Shown here: piece after piece, positions 15,664 to 25,541 of the stretch
Layout: every line of letters begins with the position of its first letter
Position numbering within the stretch: the stretch's first letter is position 1
Assembly (NCBI RefSeq): GCF_025965415.1
Contig: NZ_JAOPWY010000032.1
Coordinates: 1 to 64,000, forward strand
DNA: 64,000 nt
Direction of reading: 5' to 3'
DNA from: Nocardioides sp.
Lineage (GTDB): Bacteria; Actinomycetota; Actinomycetes; Propionibacteriales; Nocardioidaceae
Made by a program: the position numbers and the translations under genes
The notes under the pieces: generated by a model
The model's database searches: none
Told to the model about the DNA's origin: nothing
What the model saw: the letters and a program-made list of their open reading frames with translations, nothing else

Positions 15664-18600
15664 GTGATCCGTCGTGAGGACCGTGCCTTGACCCGCTCTG
15701 CCATCTCGTTGTTCCGTCGTGCCAGCGGCATTCTCGTGACGTTCGCGCTGGTCGTCGCCGGCCTCGTCGCCGGCCTCGTCGCCGTGGCACCAGCAGCCTC
15801 GGCAGCGCCGACCTGCGATGCCACCACGTGCTCGATCACCTATGGCCTCACGCGCTCGTTGCAGACCTTCACGGTCCCGGCTGACGTGACCTCCGTGACG
15901 GCGACCGTGACCGGTGCGTCGGGCGGCGGCGTCTACAGCGGCAAGGGCGGGCAGACGACGGCGACACTGGGCGTGACACCGGGGCAGAACCTGTTGCTCC
16001 TCGTCGGGGCCGGCGGTGGCTACAACGGCGACGGGGTGAACGCCCGGTCGTACGGCGGCGGTGGCGGCGTCGACCCCAACGCGTTGTACGCCTCGACCGG
16101 TGGCGGCGGTTCGTTCGTGTACAACGCCGGCGGCGGCCTGCTGCTCGCCGCGGGCGGCGGCGGTGGCTCGCAGGGTCCCCCCACCGCGGAACTGGCCCCC
16201 CAGCGTTCCGGCGGCGACGGCAACGGTGCCGCGACCCCCAGCAACGACGGCAACGGCCGCACGGGCCGCACCGACAACACCTTTGCGGGCATGGCCCCGG
16301 CCTATGGCGGCACACAGAGTGCCGGCGGGGCGGGCGGGCGGTCGATGGCGAACAGCAGCCTCGCTCATGGCACCGGAAGCAACGGGACCGGGCCGGCGAG
16401 CGGCGGTGCCCCGGGCGACGGCGGCGATGGGGCCATCGGAGGAAGCTCCCCCGGCGGCAACGGCGGTGGCGGAGGCGGCGGCTACTACGGCGGTGGCGGT
16501 GGTGGCTACATCATGGGCGCCGGCGGCGGATCGGGCTTCGCGGCGGCGTCCGCATCGGCTGTCAGCTCGGCGGTCGGCGTCAACACCGGCGACGGCTCGA
16601 TCACCCTCACGTGGACCAGCTCGGTGCCCACCACGACCTCACTGTCGGCATCTTCCGCCTCCGGCGCAGTCGACGGCGACAGCGTGACACTCACGGCAAC
16701 CGTCGCATCGGGCGGCGGTACGCCGACCGGCACCGTCACCTTCAAGGACGGTTCCGTGACGATCTCCGGCTGCGGTGCGGTCCCCCTGTTCGGCGGCACC
16801 GCGACCTGCGTGACGTACTTCGCGGCAGGAACGCGCTCCCTGACCGCCGCCTACGGCGGTACGGGCCTCTTCGCGACGTCGACGGGCTCCATCGGGTCCT
16901 ACTCGGTGGCGGCGCTCCCGCAGGTGACGACCAGCTCCCTGGCGAACGGCACTGTCGGCAGCGCGTACTCAGTCGCACTCGCAGCCGCAGGGGGCTCCGG
17001 CGGCCCGTACACGTTCTCCTTGCAGTCCGGCTCGCTGCCCCCGGGACTCACCCTGTCCGGCGCCGGGATGATCACGGGGACGCCGACCACGGCCGGCTCC
17101 GTCGTGTTCACGATCAAGGTGACCGACAGCGCATCCCACGTCGGCACCCGCTCGCTGAGCCTGCAGGTCGAGAAGGCCGCCCAGGCGGTGGCGTTCACGC
17201 TGTCCCCGGGCACCGCGGTCGTCGACACCACCTACACGATCACCGACATCGCCTCGGGGGCCGGCACCCAGCCGGTCGTCCTCACTGGCAACGCGGTCTG
17301 CTCGGTCAGTGGGACGACCGTGAGCTTCGACCACGCCGGGACCTGCAGCGTCACCGCGACGCAGGCCGGCGACGCCAACCACACGGCCGCGGCACCCCTC
17401 ACCCACACCGTCGCCGTCGGCCGGGCCGGGCAGTCGATCGCCTTCACCTCGACCGTCCCCACGTCCGCCACCGTCGACGGTGACGCGTACACGGTGACGG
17501 CCACGGGCGGCCCGTCCGGCCAGCCGGTGACCTTCACCGGCGGTGCGGGTTGCACCGTCACCACCACCACGTCCCCCACTGTCGGCGAGCATGCGGCCAC
17601 GGTGTCGTTCGGCAACGCCGGGACCTGCGTGGTCACGGCCGACCAGCAGGGCAGCAGCGACTACTCCGCGGCAGCAGCCCACACTCAGCAGATCGCGGTC
17701 GGCAAGGGCGCGCAGGCGGTCAACTTCGACTCGACGCCTCCGTCCGACGCCCGTGTGGACGGCAGCTATGTCGTGGCCGCGAGCGGCGGCGCCTCCGGCC
17801 GCCCGGTCACGCTGAGGATCGCGTCGGCCAGCGCCGACGTGTGCTCACTCGTCGGCACCACGGTCACCTTCGACCACGTCGGCACGTGTGTCGTCACCGC
17901 CGACCAGGACGGCACCGCCGACTACGACGCCGCACCGCAGAACGAGCAGAGCATCGCGGTCGGCAAGGCCGACCAGGACGTCGTCATCAGCAGTGCCGCG
18001 CCTGAGTCGGCGAAGGTCGACGGCAGCTACGACGTGGTCGCCACCGGCAACACGAAGTCCGGCGTGCCGGTCACGATCACCGTGACGAGCGATCCCGCCA
18101 CCGCCTGCTCACTCGCGGACGACACCGTCGCCTTCGCTCATGTCGGCACCTGCACCGTCACCGCGACGCAGCCGGGCAACGCCGACTACACCGCCGGCAC
18201 GGCCCAGCAGGTCATCACCATCGGCCAGGCAACCGGGACGGTCGCCTTCAGCTCCACCGAGCCCGGCACGGCGAAGGTCGGCGGCAGCTACGTCCCCACG
18301 ATCACTGCCGGGCCTGGATCGGGTACGCCCGCGCTCGCCGCCGATGGCGGCGCCGCGGCGTCCTGCGTCCTGTCCGAGGACGGCACGACGGTGGAGTTCC
18401 ACCACCCGGGCAGCTGCACCGTGACGGTGTCGCAGCTCGGCGGAGCCGACTACACCGACGCTGCGACCGAGCAGGTCTTCTCGGTCGCGAAGGGGATGCA
18501 GGCGGTCGCCTTCATCCTCGATCCGAGCGCGCCGACCGTCGGTGGGACGTACGACATCCGGTCCACGACCAAGGGATCGGGCACCGCGCCCCTCCTGCTC

Positions 18601-20328
18601 ACCGGCAACGACAGCTGCACGGTCGACGGCACCACGGTCACGTTCGTGCACGCGGGCACCTGCACCGTCACCGCGACCCAGGCCGGCGACGACGACTGGG
18701 TGAGCGCCACACCTGTCGAGCACAGTGTGGCGGTCGCCAGGCGTGACCAGGAGCTCCTGGTCACCTCCGACACCCCCTCCAGCGGCGTCGTCGACGGCGG
18801 CTACACCTTGACCGTCACCGGCGGAAGGTCCTCCGAGCCGATCGCGATCGTCCTCGGCGCGGGCAACCTCGACCCCGCGTGCACCGGTGAGGTCACCACG
18901 TCCGCGCCCGACGGCGTCCAGCGGGCGAGCGTCGCGATCACCTTCACCCGCGTGGGTTCGTGCACCGTGGCCATCACCCAGGACGGCGACGACGACCACA
19001 CCGCTGCGGCCCCGTCGGCCTTCAGCATCGCGGTGCTCGGCAAGGCGACCACCACCACGCTGTCGCTGTCATCGCCCGCCATCGTGCACGGCCAGCCCGC
19101 CACGGCAACGGCGACCGTGGGTGGAACGAGCACGGGAATCGTGACGTTCTCGCTCGACGGCGCCCCCTTCGCCCGCACCGAGCTGACGAACAGCGCGGTC
19201 ACCACGGTGCCCCTGCCGGGCGACCTGATGGACGTCGGAAGCCACGCCGTGGCCGCGACCTTCGCACCTGCCGACCCGAACACCTGGGCCGCTTCGGCCA
19301 CCGCTGCGGACTCGACCATCGCCGTCACCCCCGCCAGGTCCTCGGTCAGCGTGAAGGTCGGCGCCACGTCGCTGGTGGCGACGGTGACGGTGGAGGCACC
19401 GAGCACCGACGTCGCGACCGGTTCGGTCACCTTCTACGTCGGTGGCGAGCCAGTCGGCACGGCCGACATCGTCGACGGCGTGGCCACCCTGGCCTACGTG
19501 CTGCCGCCCGGTGACTCGAAGGCGGTCTCGGCCGTCTACTCCGGACGTACGGGCGGCACCGGAGGCAGCGAGGTCGATGCCTCGTCAGGTTCCACCGCGC
19601 GCCGCAACCCGACGGTCACAGCCGTGGCCAGCAGCAGCACGGCCATCACGCCCTTCGGTTGGTACTCCCAGCCGGTCACCGTCCAGTTCGTCTGCTCCGG
19701 GGGTGACGGAGCGGTCACCTGCCCCGGTCCCGAGGTCGTCACCCGCAACGGCATCACGACCGTCACCGCGACCGTCGTGGCCGGCGATGGTGGGGCGACC
19801 ACGGCGAGCATCACGGTCAAGCTCGACCAGACCGCGCCGAACGTCGCGATCAGGGGCGTCGCCGACGGCAGCGTCTACTCAGGCACCCTCCCCAAGGTCA
19901 GGTGCGAGGCGGATGACCGGATGTCGGGCATCGCGGAGTGCACGCTCACGCGGACCACGCGTGGGGACAAGGTCACCTACACCGCCGTGGCCGTCGACCG
20001 GGCCGGCAACGCCACGCATGCAAGCGCCACGGTCGGCCGCTCGCCGGTGCTCATCACCGGCGCCAGGCATCGAGACGGCGTCCCCGTGGTGAAGGCGGGT
20101 CGCCGCTACACGCTCGTCTTCACCGGCACTCTGCGTCCGACCTACGTCCACGCCAGGCCGTTCCCGGGCAAGCCCCGCAGCGACGGCGGCCGCTTCGTCA
20201 AGATCGGCAAGAACCGGTGGGCGCTGGGCGTCGTGTTCACGAAGGATCGTCGCGGACACAAGCTGTGGAGCTTCGGCATCAGGGTGGGGAAGAAGACCTC
20301 GGTGGTGACCGTGAAGGTCACCCCGTAG
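15664..20328 (+). CDS. large secreted Ig-like repeat protein with glycine-rich N-terminal domain
   Basis: This 1554-residue protein has a signal peptide ending near residue 48 (APAASAA). A glycine-rich domain (about 60-310) contains repeated GGGG and YGG stretches. One Ig-like Big_5-type domain and one putative Ig/cadherin-like domain (GTVGSAYSVALAAAGGSGG) come next. Seven repeats of about 89 residues follow, then two more Big_5-type domains and a C-terminal region ending in basic residues. There is no LPXTG motif or membrane anchor, so it is probably secreted or held non-covalently at the cell surface. The GTG at 15664 is chosen because it lies just before the signal peptide. Confidence 0.8.
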   Translation: MIRREDRALTRSAISLFRRASGILVTFALVVAGLVAGLVAVAPAASAAPTCDATTCSITYGLTRSLQTFTVPADVTSVTATVTGASGGGVYSGKGGQTTATLGVTPGQNLLLLVGAGGGYNGDGVNARSYGGGGGVDPNALYASTGGGGSFVYNAGGGLLLAAGGGGGSQGPPTAELAPQRSGGDGNGAATPSNDGNGRTGRTDNTFAGMAPAYGGTQSAGGAGGRSMANSSLAHGTGSNGTGPASGGAPGDGGDGAIGGSSPGGNGGGGGGGYYGGGGGGYIMGAGGGSGFAAASASAVSSAVGVNTGDGSITLTWTSSVPTTTSLSASSASGAVDGDSVTLTATVASGGGTPTGTVTFKDGSVTISGCGAVPLFGGTATCVTYFAAGTRSLTAAYGGTGLFATSTGSIGSYSVAALPQVTTSSLANGTVGSAYSVALAAAGGSGGPYTFSLQSGSLPPGLTLSGAGMITGTPTTAGSVVFTIKVTDSASHVGTRSLSLQVEKAAQAVAFTLSPGTAVVDTTYTITDIASGAGTQPVVLTGNAVCSVSGTTVSFDHAGTCSVTATQAGDANHTAAAPLTHTVAVGRAGQSIAFTSTVPTSATVDGDAYTVTATGGPSGQPVTFTGGAGCTVTTTTSPTVGEHAATVSFGNAGTCVVTADQQGSSDYSAAAAHTQQIAVGKGAQAVNFDSTPPSDARVDGSYVVAASGGASGRPVTLRIASASADVCSLVGTTVTFDHVGTCVVTADQDGTADYDAAPQNEQSIAVGKADQDVVISSAAPESAKVDGSYDVVATGNTKSGVPVTITVTSDPATACSLADDTVAFAHVGTCTVTATQPGNADYTAGTAQQVITIGQATGTVAFSSTEPGTAKVGGSYVPTITAGPGSGTPALAADGGAAASCVLSEDGTTVEFHHPGSCTVTVSQLGGADYTDAATEQVFSVAKGMQAVAFILDPSAPTVGGTYDIRSTTKGSGTAPLLLTGNDSCTVDGTTVTFVHAGTCTVTATQAGDDDWVSATPVEHSVAVARRDQELLVTSDTPSSGVVDGGYTLTVTGGRSSEPIAIVLGAGNLDPACTGEVTTSAPDGVQRASVAITFTRVGSCTVAITQDGDDDHTAAAPSAFSIAVLGKATTTTLSLSSPAIVHGQPATATATVGGTSTGIVTFSLDGAPFARTELTNSAVTTVPLPGDLMDVGSHAVAATFAPADPNTWAASATAADSTIAVTPARSSVSVKVGATSLVATVTVEAPSTDVATGSVTFYVGGEPVGTADIVDGVATLAYVLPPGDSKAVSAVYSGRTGGTGGSEVDASSGSTARRNPTVTAVASSSTAITPFGWYSQPVTVQFVCSGGDGAVTCPGPEVVTRNGITTVTATVVAGDGGATTASITVKLDQTAPNVAIRGVADGSVYSGTLPKVRCEADDRMSGIAECTLTRTTRGDKVTYTAVAVDRAGNATHASATVGRSPVLITGARHRDGVPVVKAGRRYTLVFTGTLRPTYVHARPFPGKPRSDGGRFVKIGKNRWALGVVFTKDRRGHKLWSFGIRVGKKTSVVTVKVTP
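17173..19038 (+). repeat. seven tandem repeats of about 89 codons
   Basis: Each unit starts with Lys/Arg-x-x-Gln and a hydrophobic strand, then VDGSY-like and GxP segments. It ends with a conserved HVGTCTVTATQxGxxDY-type block containing a Cys pair, and an IAVG junction. The units have diverged at protein level, so this is an old duplication, not a recent DNA expansion. Confidence 0.85.
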
Positions 20329-20409
20329 GACGTGCGACCTCCGGGTGGCCCAGCCGACGTCGGCGAGGCTGGGCGCCCGGCGCGGTGCGGGTCCGCTCCC
20401 GTGCCGTCC

Positions 20410-21138
20410 TCACACCAGCAGCACGTAGGACCCCAGCGCGACCAGCCACGACATGAACGACCCGAGCAGGAAGTATTCCGTCATCTGGTGGATCCGCTCC
20501 TGGTCACGGCGCGACGACAGCTCCGGGAAGCGCAGCAGACCCTTCGCCGCCACGACGACGCTGGCTGCGGTCACCTGGCCGCCGAGGGCCAGCGCGAGGA
20601 TGAAGACCCGCTCGAGCGGGCCGAGCAGTCGGCCACCCTTGAGCCGGGTCGGCGGCATCGCGCCGTCCGCGAGCGGGTGGAGGGTGCCGGTGGACTTGAG
20701 CACCAGCCGGACGAGCACGTTGCCGGTGGAGAGTTGGATGCCGAAGGCGCCCGCCATCAGCAGGAATCGATCGGCGCTCACGTCCTCCAGGACCGGCAGA
20801 GTCACCGAGTCGAGCCAGCGCGACAGCGGGCCGGTGGCCTCAGGCGCCAGGCCGGAGCACGCCACTGCGGCGGACAGCGCCACCACGAAGACGCCCAGAG
20901 GCAGCCACGCCGGCCCCGGGTGTCCGAAGCCCCACGTGACGGTGAGGCCCCACAGCAGCACCACGGCGGCGATCACGAGGAGTGCGCCGACATCGCGACC
21001 GGACGTGAGCCCCGCGAGCAGGCCGACACACAGCGCCACCAGTGCACCGACGCACTCGGGAAGGAAGCGCGTGCGTCGCACGGCGTGGGTCAGGTCAGTC
21101 ACCGCGAAGCCGATCAGCAGGATCCCGAGCCAGCTCAT
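20410..21138 (-). CDS. multi-pass membrane protein paired with SatD
   Basis: This 242-residue protein has about six membrane segments and a soluble, charged stretch near residues 165-220 (KGGRLLGPLERVFILALALG). It starts 13 bases after the SatD gene and is thus co-transcribed with it. A pairing of a SatD family protein with a membrane protein is recurrent in bacteria. Function is unknown. Confidence 0.75.
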   Translation of the reverse strand: MSWLGILLIGFAVTDLTHAVRRTRFLPECVGALVALCVGLLAGLTSGRDVGALLVIAAVVLLWGLTVTWGFGHPGPAWLPLGVFVVALSAAVACSGLAPEATGPLSRWLDSVTLPVLEDVSADRFLLMAGAFGIQLSTGNVLVRLVLKSTGTLHPLADGAMPPTRLKGGRLLGPLERVFILALALGGQVTAASVVVAAKGLLRFPELSSRRDQERIHQMTEYFLLGSFMSWLVALGSYVLLV

Positions 21139-21151
21139 CGTCGTTGTCTCC

Positions 21152-21799
21152 TCACAGGTGTCGCAGCAGCTCGTCGGCCGTCAGCACGACGCCGATCCCC
21201 TCGGCACGGACCCGCTGGGAGACCGCAGAGGGACTGATCCCCAGGTCGTCGGCGATGTCCTGCTGCCGCTTGCCCCTCATCAGACCATCCAGCACCGACA
21301 TCGACCGCTCCGACAAGCCGCTCACGATCTGGTCCCTCGACATCAGCGCGGCGTTGACCAGCGCCTGGTCGGGCCCGGGCTCGTCGTCGGCAGCGACGTA
21401 CGCCGTGCGCACCGCGCGCAGCGCCGCCTTGCGCTCGTAGCCCTCGGCCATCTCGATCGCGGCCCGGGCTGCCCACCAGCCGGGACCGTCCTCGACGCGC
21501 GGGTCCTCGGCCAGCACCAGCACCCGTCCCCAGCCGATGCCCTGTCGCACGTCGACGTCCGGCAGCAGCGCCATCCGGAGCCGGAGCGTCGCGGTGATCG
21601 CGTCTCCGAGACCGGCGAAGATCCCCTGGAACTCGTCGCCCACCGTGATGCGCAGGGGCACCGGCGGCGCGTACGTCGTGTTGATCGCCTCGATCGCCTG
21701 CTCGAAGCGAGCGTGGGCAGCCGCCCGGTCGACGCTCCGGCGTGAACCCACCAGGTCACCGATGACCGTCACTGAAGCCTCAGTCTTCACTTCATCCAT
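21152..21799 (-). CDS. SatD family protein with C-terminal HTH
   Basis: This 215-residue protein carries the SatD-type N-terminal pattern (VIGDLVGSRRSVDRAAAH) and the nucleotidyl-cyclase-like segment ITVGDEFQGIF. A C-terminal helix-turn-helix follows (RQQDIADDLGISPSAVSQR, near residue 180). It may be a regulator that senses a small molecule. The ATG at 21799 lies within a short AT-rich promoter region. SatD was first named in streptococci; its biochemical role is not settled. Confidence 0.8.
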   Translation of the reverse strand: MDEVKTEASVTVIGDLVGSRRSVDRAAAHARFEQAIEAINTTYAPPVPLRITVGDEFQGIFAGLGDAITATLRLRMALLPDVDVRQGIGWGRVLVLAEDPRVEDGPGWWAARAAIEMAEGYERKAALRAVRTAYVAADDEPGPDQALVNAALMSRDQIVSGLSERSMSVLDGLMRGKRQQDIADDLGISPSAVSQRVRAEGIGVVLTADELLRHL

Positions 21800-21831
21800 A
21801 TGAAGAACATACCTTCTTCCTCACTGAGTGA
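21793..21831 (-). promoter_or_regulatory. possible autoregulatory operator of satD
   Basis: The 43-base gap between satD and glnE plus the first codons hold two short dyads: TTCAT-CCAT-ATGAA over the start codon and TCACT-G-AGTGA at 21821-21831. Since SatD carries an HTH, these are candidate autoregulatory sites. Evidence is symmetry only. Confidence 0.3.
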
Positions 21832-21842
21832 AGCAAGTGTCT

Positions 21843-24821
21843 TCATTCCCAGAACACCCGCTCGACCACGGCGTGCGCTCGCCGGGTGGTGCGGAGGTAG
21901 TCGTTGACCATCGCGTCCGACGACCCCGACGGATAGCCGAGGACGCGGGCGACCGAGGCCCGCTCGCGGGCGTCGCGCGGGAGCTGGTCGGCCGGCTTGC
22001 CGCGCACCAGGGTCACCGCGTTGCGCACCCGGCTCACGAGCCGCCACGCCTCGGCCAGCGTCTGGGCGTCGGAGTCGGCGATCAGGCCGGCCGCGGCGGC
22101 GGCGGCGAGGGCGGGCAGGGTCTGCGGCGTCCGCAGCTCCGGATGGGTGCCGGCGTGGCGCATCTGCAGGAGCTGGACGGTCCACTCGACGTCGGCCAGC
22201 CCGCCGCGACCCAGCTTGAGGTGGGTGTGGCGGTCGGCGCCGCGCGGGAGCCGCTCCACGTCGACGCGCGCCTTGATCCGGCGGACCTCCACCACGTCGG
22301 AATCGGAGATCCCCTCCGCCGGGAACCGCAGGGGGTCGATGAGCTCGGTGAAGCGCCGGCGTAGCCCCTCGTCGCCCGCGACCGGGTCGGCCCGCAGCAG
22401 CGCCTGGAACTCCCAGACGTGCGACCACTTGGCGTAGTAGGCGGCGTACGACTCGACCGTGCGCACCATCGGACCGTTCTTGCCCTCGGGGCGGAGGTCG
22501 GGGTCGACCTCCAGGGGCGGGTCGCTCGCCGGCAGCGACAGCAGCCGCCGCACCTCCGAGATCACCGCCTGCGCGAAGGAGGCGGCCACCTGCGCCTCGG
22601 CGCCGGCGACCGGCTCCTGCACGAACATCACGTCCGCGTCACTGCCGTACGACAGCTCGAAGCCGCCGTAGCGGCCCATCGCGACCACCGCGATCCGGCT
22701 CGGCGCGGTCTCCAGGCCGCGCTGGCGGCGGACGGACTCCGTCGCGATGTCCAGCGTGGCCTGCAGGGTGGCGTCGGTGAGCCGGCTGAGGCCCTGCCCG
22801 ACGACCGCGACGTCGGTGCCGGCCACCAGCTCGCCGCACGCGATCCGCAGCAGCTCGCGACGGCGTACGGCCCGCACTGCGACCACCGCTGCCTCGGGCG
22901 ACTCGGCCCGCTCGACCAGCGCCTGCATCTCGGCCAGCGCAGCCTCGGCGCTGAGCGGCTCGAGCGACTCCCCCAGCATCTTCACGCCCTGGGGCTCGCG
23001 CTCGAGCAGGTCGGTGGCATAGCGGGAGGTGCCGAGGACGTACGCCAGCCGCTGGGCCACCTCGCCCTCGTCGCGCAGCATCGTGAGGTACCACGGCGTA
23101 CGTCCCAGGCTCTCGCTGATCCGCCGGAAGCCGAACAGCCCGGCATCGGGGTCGGGCGCGTCCGCGAACCACTCCAGCAGCACCGGCAGCAGCGTCCGCT
23201 GGATGTCGGAGGTGCGCGAGACCCCGCTGGTCAGGGCCTCGAGGTGGCGCAGCGCCGCCTTGGGGTCGGCGTAGCCCAGCGCGGCCAGGCGCGCCTCCGC
23301 GGCCTCCAGCGAGAGGCGCGCCTCGGTGCCGGCCAGCTTGGCGACGGCGCCGAGCAGCGGGCGGTAGAAGAGCTTCTCGTGCAGCCGACGCACCTCGCGG
23401 CGGTGGTAGCGCCACAGCTTGTCGAGCTGCACGGCCGGCTCCGAGAAGAGCCCGATGGACCGGCCCAGGCGGCGCAGCGACGCCTCGTCCTCGGGCAGCA
23501 CATGCGTGCGCCGGAGCTGGTAGAGCTGGATCCGGTGCTCGAGCGTGCGCAGGAAGGCGTAGGCCTCGTGCAGCTTCTCGCCGTCCGCCCGACCGACGTA
23601 GCCGCCCTGGGTGAGGCTGGTCAGGGCGCTGAGGGTGGCGCCGTCGCGGAGCGAGGGGTCGGCCCGGCCGTGCACCAGCTGGAGGAGCTGGACGGCGAAC
23701 TCGACGTCGCGCAGGCCGCCCGAGCCCAGCTTGATCTGGCGCTCGGCCTCCTGGGCGGGGATGTGCTCGATGACGCGGCGCCGCATCGCCTGGACGTCGG
23801 TCACGAAACCGGTGCGCTCGGCGGCGCTCCACACCATCGGCTCGATCGTCTCGAGGTAGGCGCGCCCGAGCGCGAGGTCGCCGGCGACCGGCCGGGCCTT
23901 GAGCAGCGCCTGGAACTCCCAGGTCTTGGCCCACTTCTCGTAGTAGCCGCGGTGGCTGGCGAGGGTGCGCACGAGCGGGCCCTGGCTGCCCTCGGGACGC
24001 AGGTTGGCGTCGACCGGCCAGATGGTGCCCTCGCGGGTGTGGTCGGAGCAGATCCGCATCAGCTGCGAGGCGAGCTGGGTCGCGGCCCGGAGCGCGGTGC
24101 CCTCGTCGGCCCCGTCGGTCGGCTCGTAGACGAAGATGACGTCGACGTCGGAGATGTAGTTGAGCTCGTGCCCGCCGCACTTGCCCATCGCGACCACCGA
24201 CAGCCGCGCGGACGTCGCGATCTCGCCGACCCGGGCGCGGGCCACGGCCAGTGCCGCCTCGAGGGTCGCCGCGGCGAGGTCGGAGATCTCGGCGGCCGCG
24301 TCGTCGATGCCGACGTGGTGGGCCAGGTCGCGCGAGGCGAGGCGCAGCAGGATGCGGCGGTACTCCACGCGAAGGGCGTCGACGGCCTGCGCGTCGGGCA
24401 GCGTGGCCACCGGGGCCTCGACGTGCGGGTCGGCGCCGACCGCGGTCAGCATCGCCTCGCGCACGGCGTACGCCGCAGCCCGCGTGCTGCCCAGCGTCGG
24501 GTCGGTGAGCTCGCACCAGTGCTCGGGGTGCCGCACCAGGTGGTGGGTCAGCGCGACGCTGGCACCCAGCACGCTGCACAGTCGCATCGCGGTGCCCTCG
24601 TCGTCGGCGACCTCGGCGAGCATCGCCGGACCCGCGCCGGCCTCCTGCTCGTCGAGGGAGTCCGCGAGCCGGAGCAGGCCCTCCAGGGCGGCGTCGGGGT
24701 CCGCTGACGCGGCGAGCTTGGCGGTGAGCGGGGCACCCGCCGGACCGAGCCGTTCGATGCCGCGCGCGGCGGCGGCACCGTCGACGAAGCCGAGCCGGAC
24801 GAAGGTCCCCGACGAGGTCAC
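21843..24821 (-). CDS. glnE: bifunctional glutamine synthetase adenylyltransferase/deadenylylase GlnE
   Basis: This 992-residue protein has both nucleotidyltransferase domains. The deadenylylase motif MGKCGGHELNYISDVDVIF lies near residue 212, and the adenylylase motif MGRYGGFELSYGSDADVMF near residue 715. Regulatory helical domains lie between. It turns glutamine synthetase I off and on by AMP transfer to a Tyr. The GTG start at 24821 overlaps the stop of the amidotransferase gene (GTGA). It is downstream of a GlnA2-type synthetase, as in mycobacteria. The length matches the family. Confidence 0.95.
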   Translation of the reverse strand: MTSSGTFVRLGFVDGAAAARGIERLGPAGAPLTAKLAASADPDAALEGLLRLADSLDEQEAGAGPAMLAEVADDEGTAMRLCSVLGASVALTHHLVRHPEHWCELTDPTLGSTRAAAYAVREAMLTAVGADPHVEAPVATLPDAQAVDALRVEYRRILLRLASRDLAHHVGIDDAAAEISDLAAATLEAALAVARARVGEIATSARLSVVAMGKCGGHELNYISDVDVIFVYEPTDGADEGTALRAATQLASQLMRICSDHTREGTIWPVDANLRPEGSQGPLVRTLASHRGYYEKWAKTWEFQALLKARPVAGDLALGRAYLETIEPMVWSAAERTGFVTDVQAMRRRVIEHIPAQEAERQIKLGSGGLRDVEFAVQLLQLVHGRADPSLRDGATLSALTSLTQGGYVGRADGEKLHEAYAFLRTLEHRIQLYQLRRTHVLPEDEASLRRLGRSIGLFSEPAVQLDKLWRYHRREVRRLHEKLFYRPLLGAVAKLAGTEARLSLEAAEARLAALGYADPKAALRHLEALTSGVSRTSDIQRTLLPVLLEWFADAPDPDAGLFGFRRISESLGRTPWYLTMLRDEGEVAQRLAYVLGTSRYATDLLEREPQGVKMLGESLEPLSAEAALAEMQALVERAESPEAAVVAVRAVRRRELLRIACGELVAGTDVAVVGQGLSRLTDATLQATLDIATESVRRQRGLETAPSRIAVVAMGRYGGFELSYGSDADVMFVQEPVAGAEAQVAASFAQAVISEVRRLLSLPASDPPLEVDPDLRPEGKNGPMVRTVESYAAYYAKWSHVWEFQALLRADPVAGDEGLRRRFTELIDPLRFPAEGISDSDVVEVRRIKARVDVERLPRGADRHTHLKLGRGGLADVEWTVQLLQMRHAGTHPELRTPQTLPALAAAAAAGLIADSDAQTLAEAWRLVSRVRNAVTLVRGKPADQLPRDARERASVARVLGYPSGSSDAMVNDYLRTTRRAHAVVERVFWE

Positions 24822-25540
24822 CCCCGCACCTCCCCGGCGACGGCGGCGAAGCGCGCGACCAGCGGCTGCCAGTGCGACGCGAGGTCCGGAGCCACCTCGT
24901 CGATCGCGGCGAGCACGGCGTCCTGGTCGAGGCCCAGCGCGAGGTGGTCGTCGCGGTCGGACTCGGCCCAGTGGCGTACGACGTCGGTGTCGACCTCGGG
25001 ATGCGCCTGGATCCCCCAGGCGCGGGGACCGAAGCGGGCCACCTGGACCTCGCCGCCGGGGCTGCGCGCCAGCACGACCGCGTCCTCGGGCAGGCGCACC
25101 ACGACGTCGTTGTTCCAGTGGACCGCGACCTCGGCGCCGCTGCGTCCGCCGACCCAGGCGTCGTCCGCGGCGGCCTCGCTCCAGCCCACCGGCTGCGGTC
25201 CGACGGCGGGTCCGAGCGGGTTGCGCCCGACCTGCCCGCCCAGGGCCGCGGCGACCACCTGGTGGCCCAGGCAGATCCCCAGCAGCGGGGTGCCGGCCGC
25301 GACCGCGTCGCGGACGCCGTCCTTCAGCGGAGCCAGCCACGCGACGGTGTCGTCGTCGTGCGCGCCCATGTCGCCGCCCAGCACCAGCACCCCGTCGTAC
25401 GACGTCAGCGCGGGCAGCTCGTCGCCGGCGTAGGGCCGGCAGACCTCGAGCGTGCAGCCGGCCTCCGACAGCCAGGTCCCCACGAGGTGCGGCGGGCAGG
25501 ACGCCTGGTGCTCGACGGCCAGGATGCGCGGCCCCGCCAT
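24818..25540 (-). CDS. class I glutamine amidotransferase
   Basis: This 240-residue protein has the triad motifs of class I amidotransferases: Cys in LLGICLGHQ near residue 92, and His and Glu in IQAHPEVD near residue 180. It resembles the stand-alone GMP-synthase-like amidotransferases. It lies between glnA2 and glnE (one base after the former, four-base overlap with the latter), so it belongs to a glutamine metabolism operon. The acceptor substrate is unknown; gamma-glutamyl cleavage is also possible. Confidence 0.87.
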   Translation of the reverse strand: MAGPRILAVEHQASCPPHLVGTWLSEAGCTLEVCRPYAGDELPALTSYDGVLVLGGDMGAHDDDTVAWLAPLKDGVRDAVAAGTPLLGICLGHQVVAAALGGQVGRNPLGPAVGPQPVGWSEAAADDAWVGGRSGAEVAVHWNNDVVVRLPEDAVVLARSPGGEVQVARFGPRAWGIQAHPEVDTDVVRHWAESDRDDHLALGLDQDAVLAAIDEVAPDLASHWQPLVARFAAVAGEVRG

Positions 25541-25541
25541 C

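Noticed and set aside
24822-25340. N-terminal extension of GlnE of about 170 codons
   Set aside because: It is antisense-like, Arg-rich sequence that overlaps the amidotransferase gene; the GTG at 24821 gives the family length.
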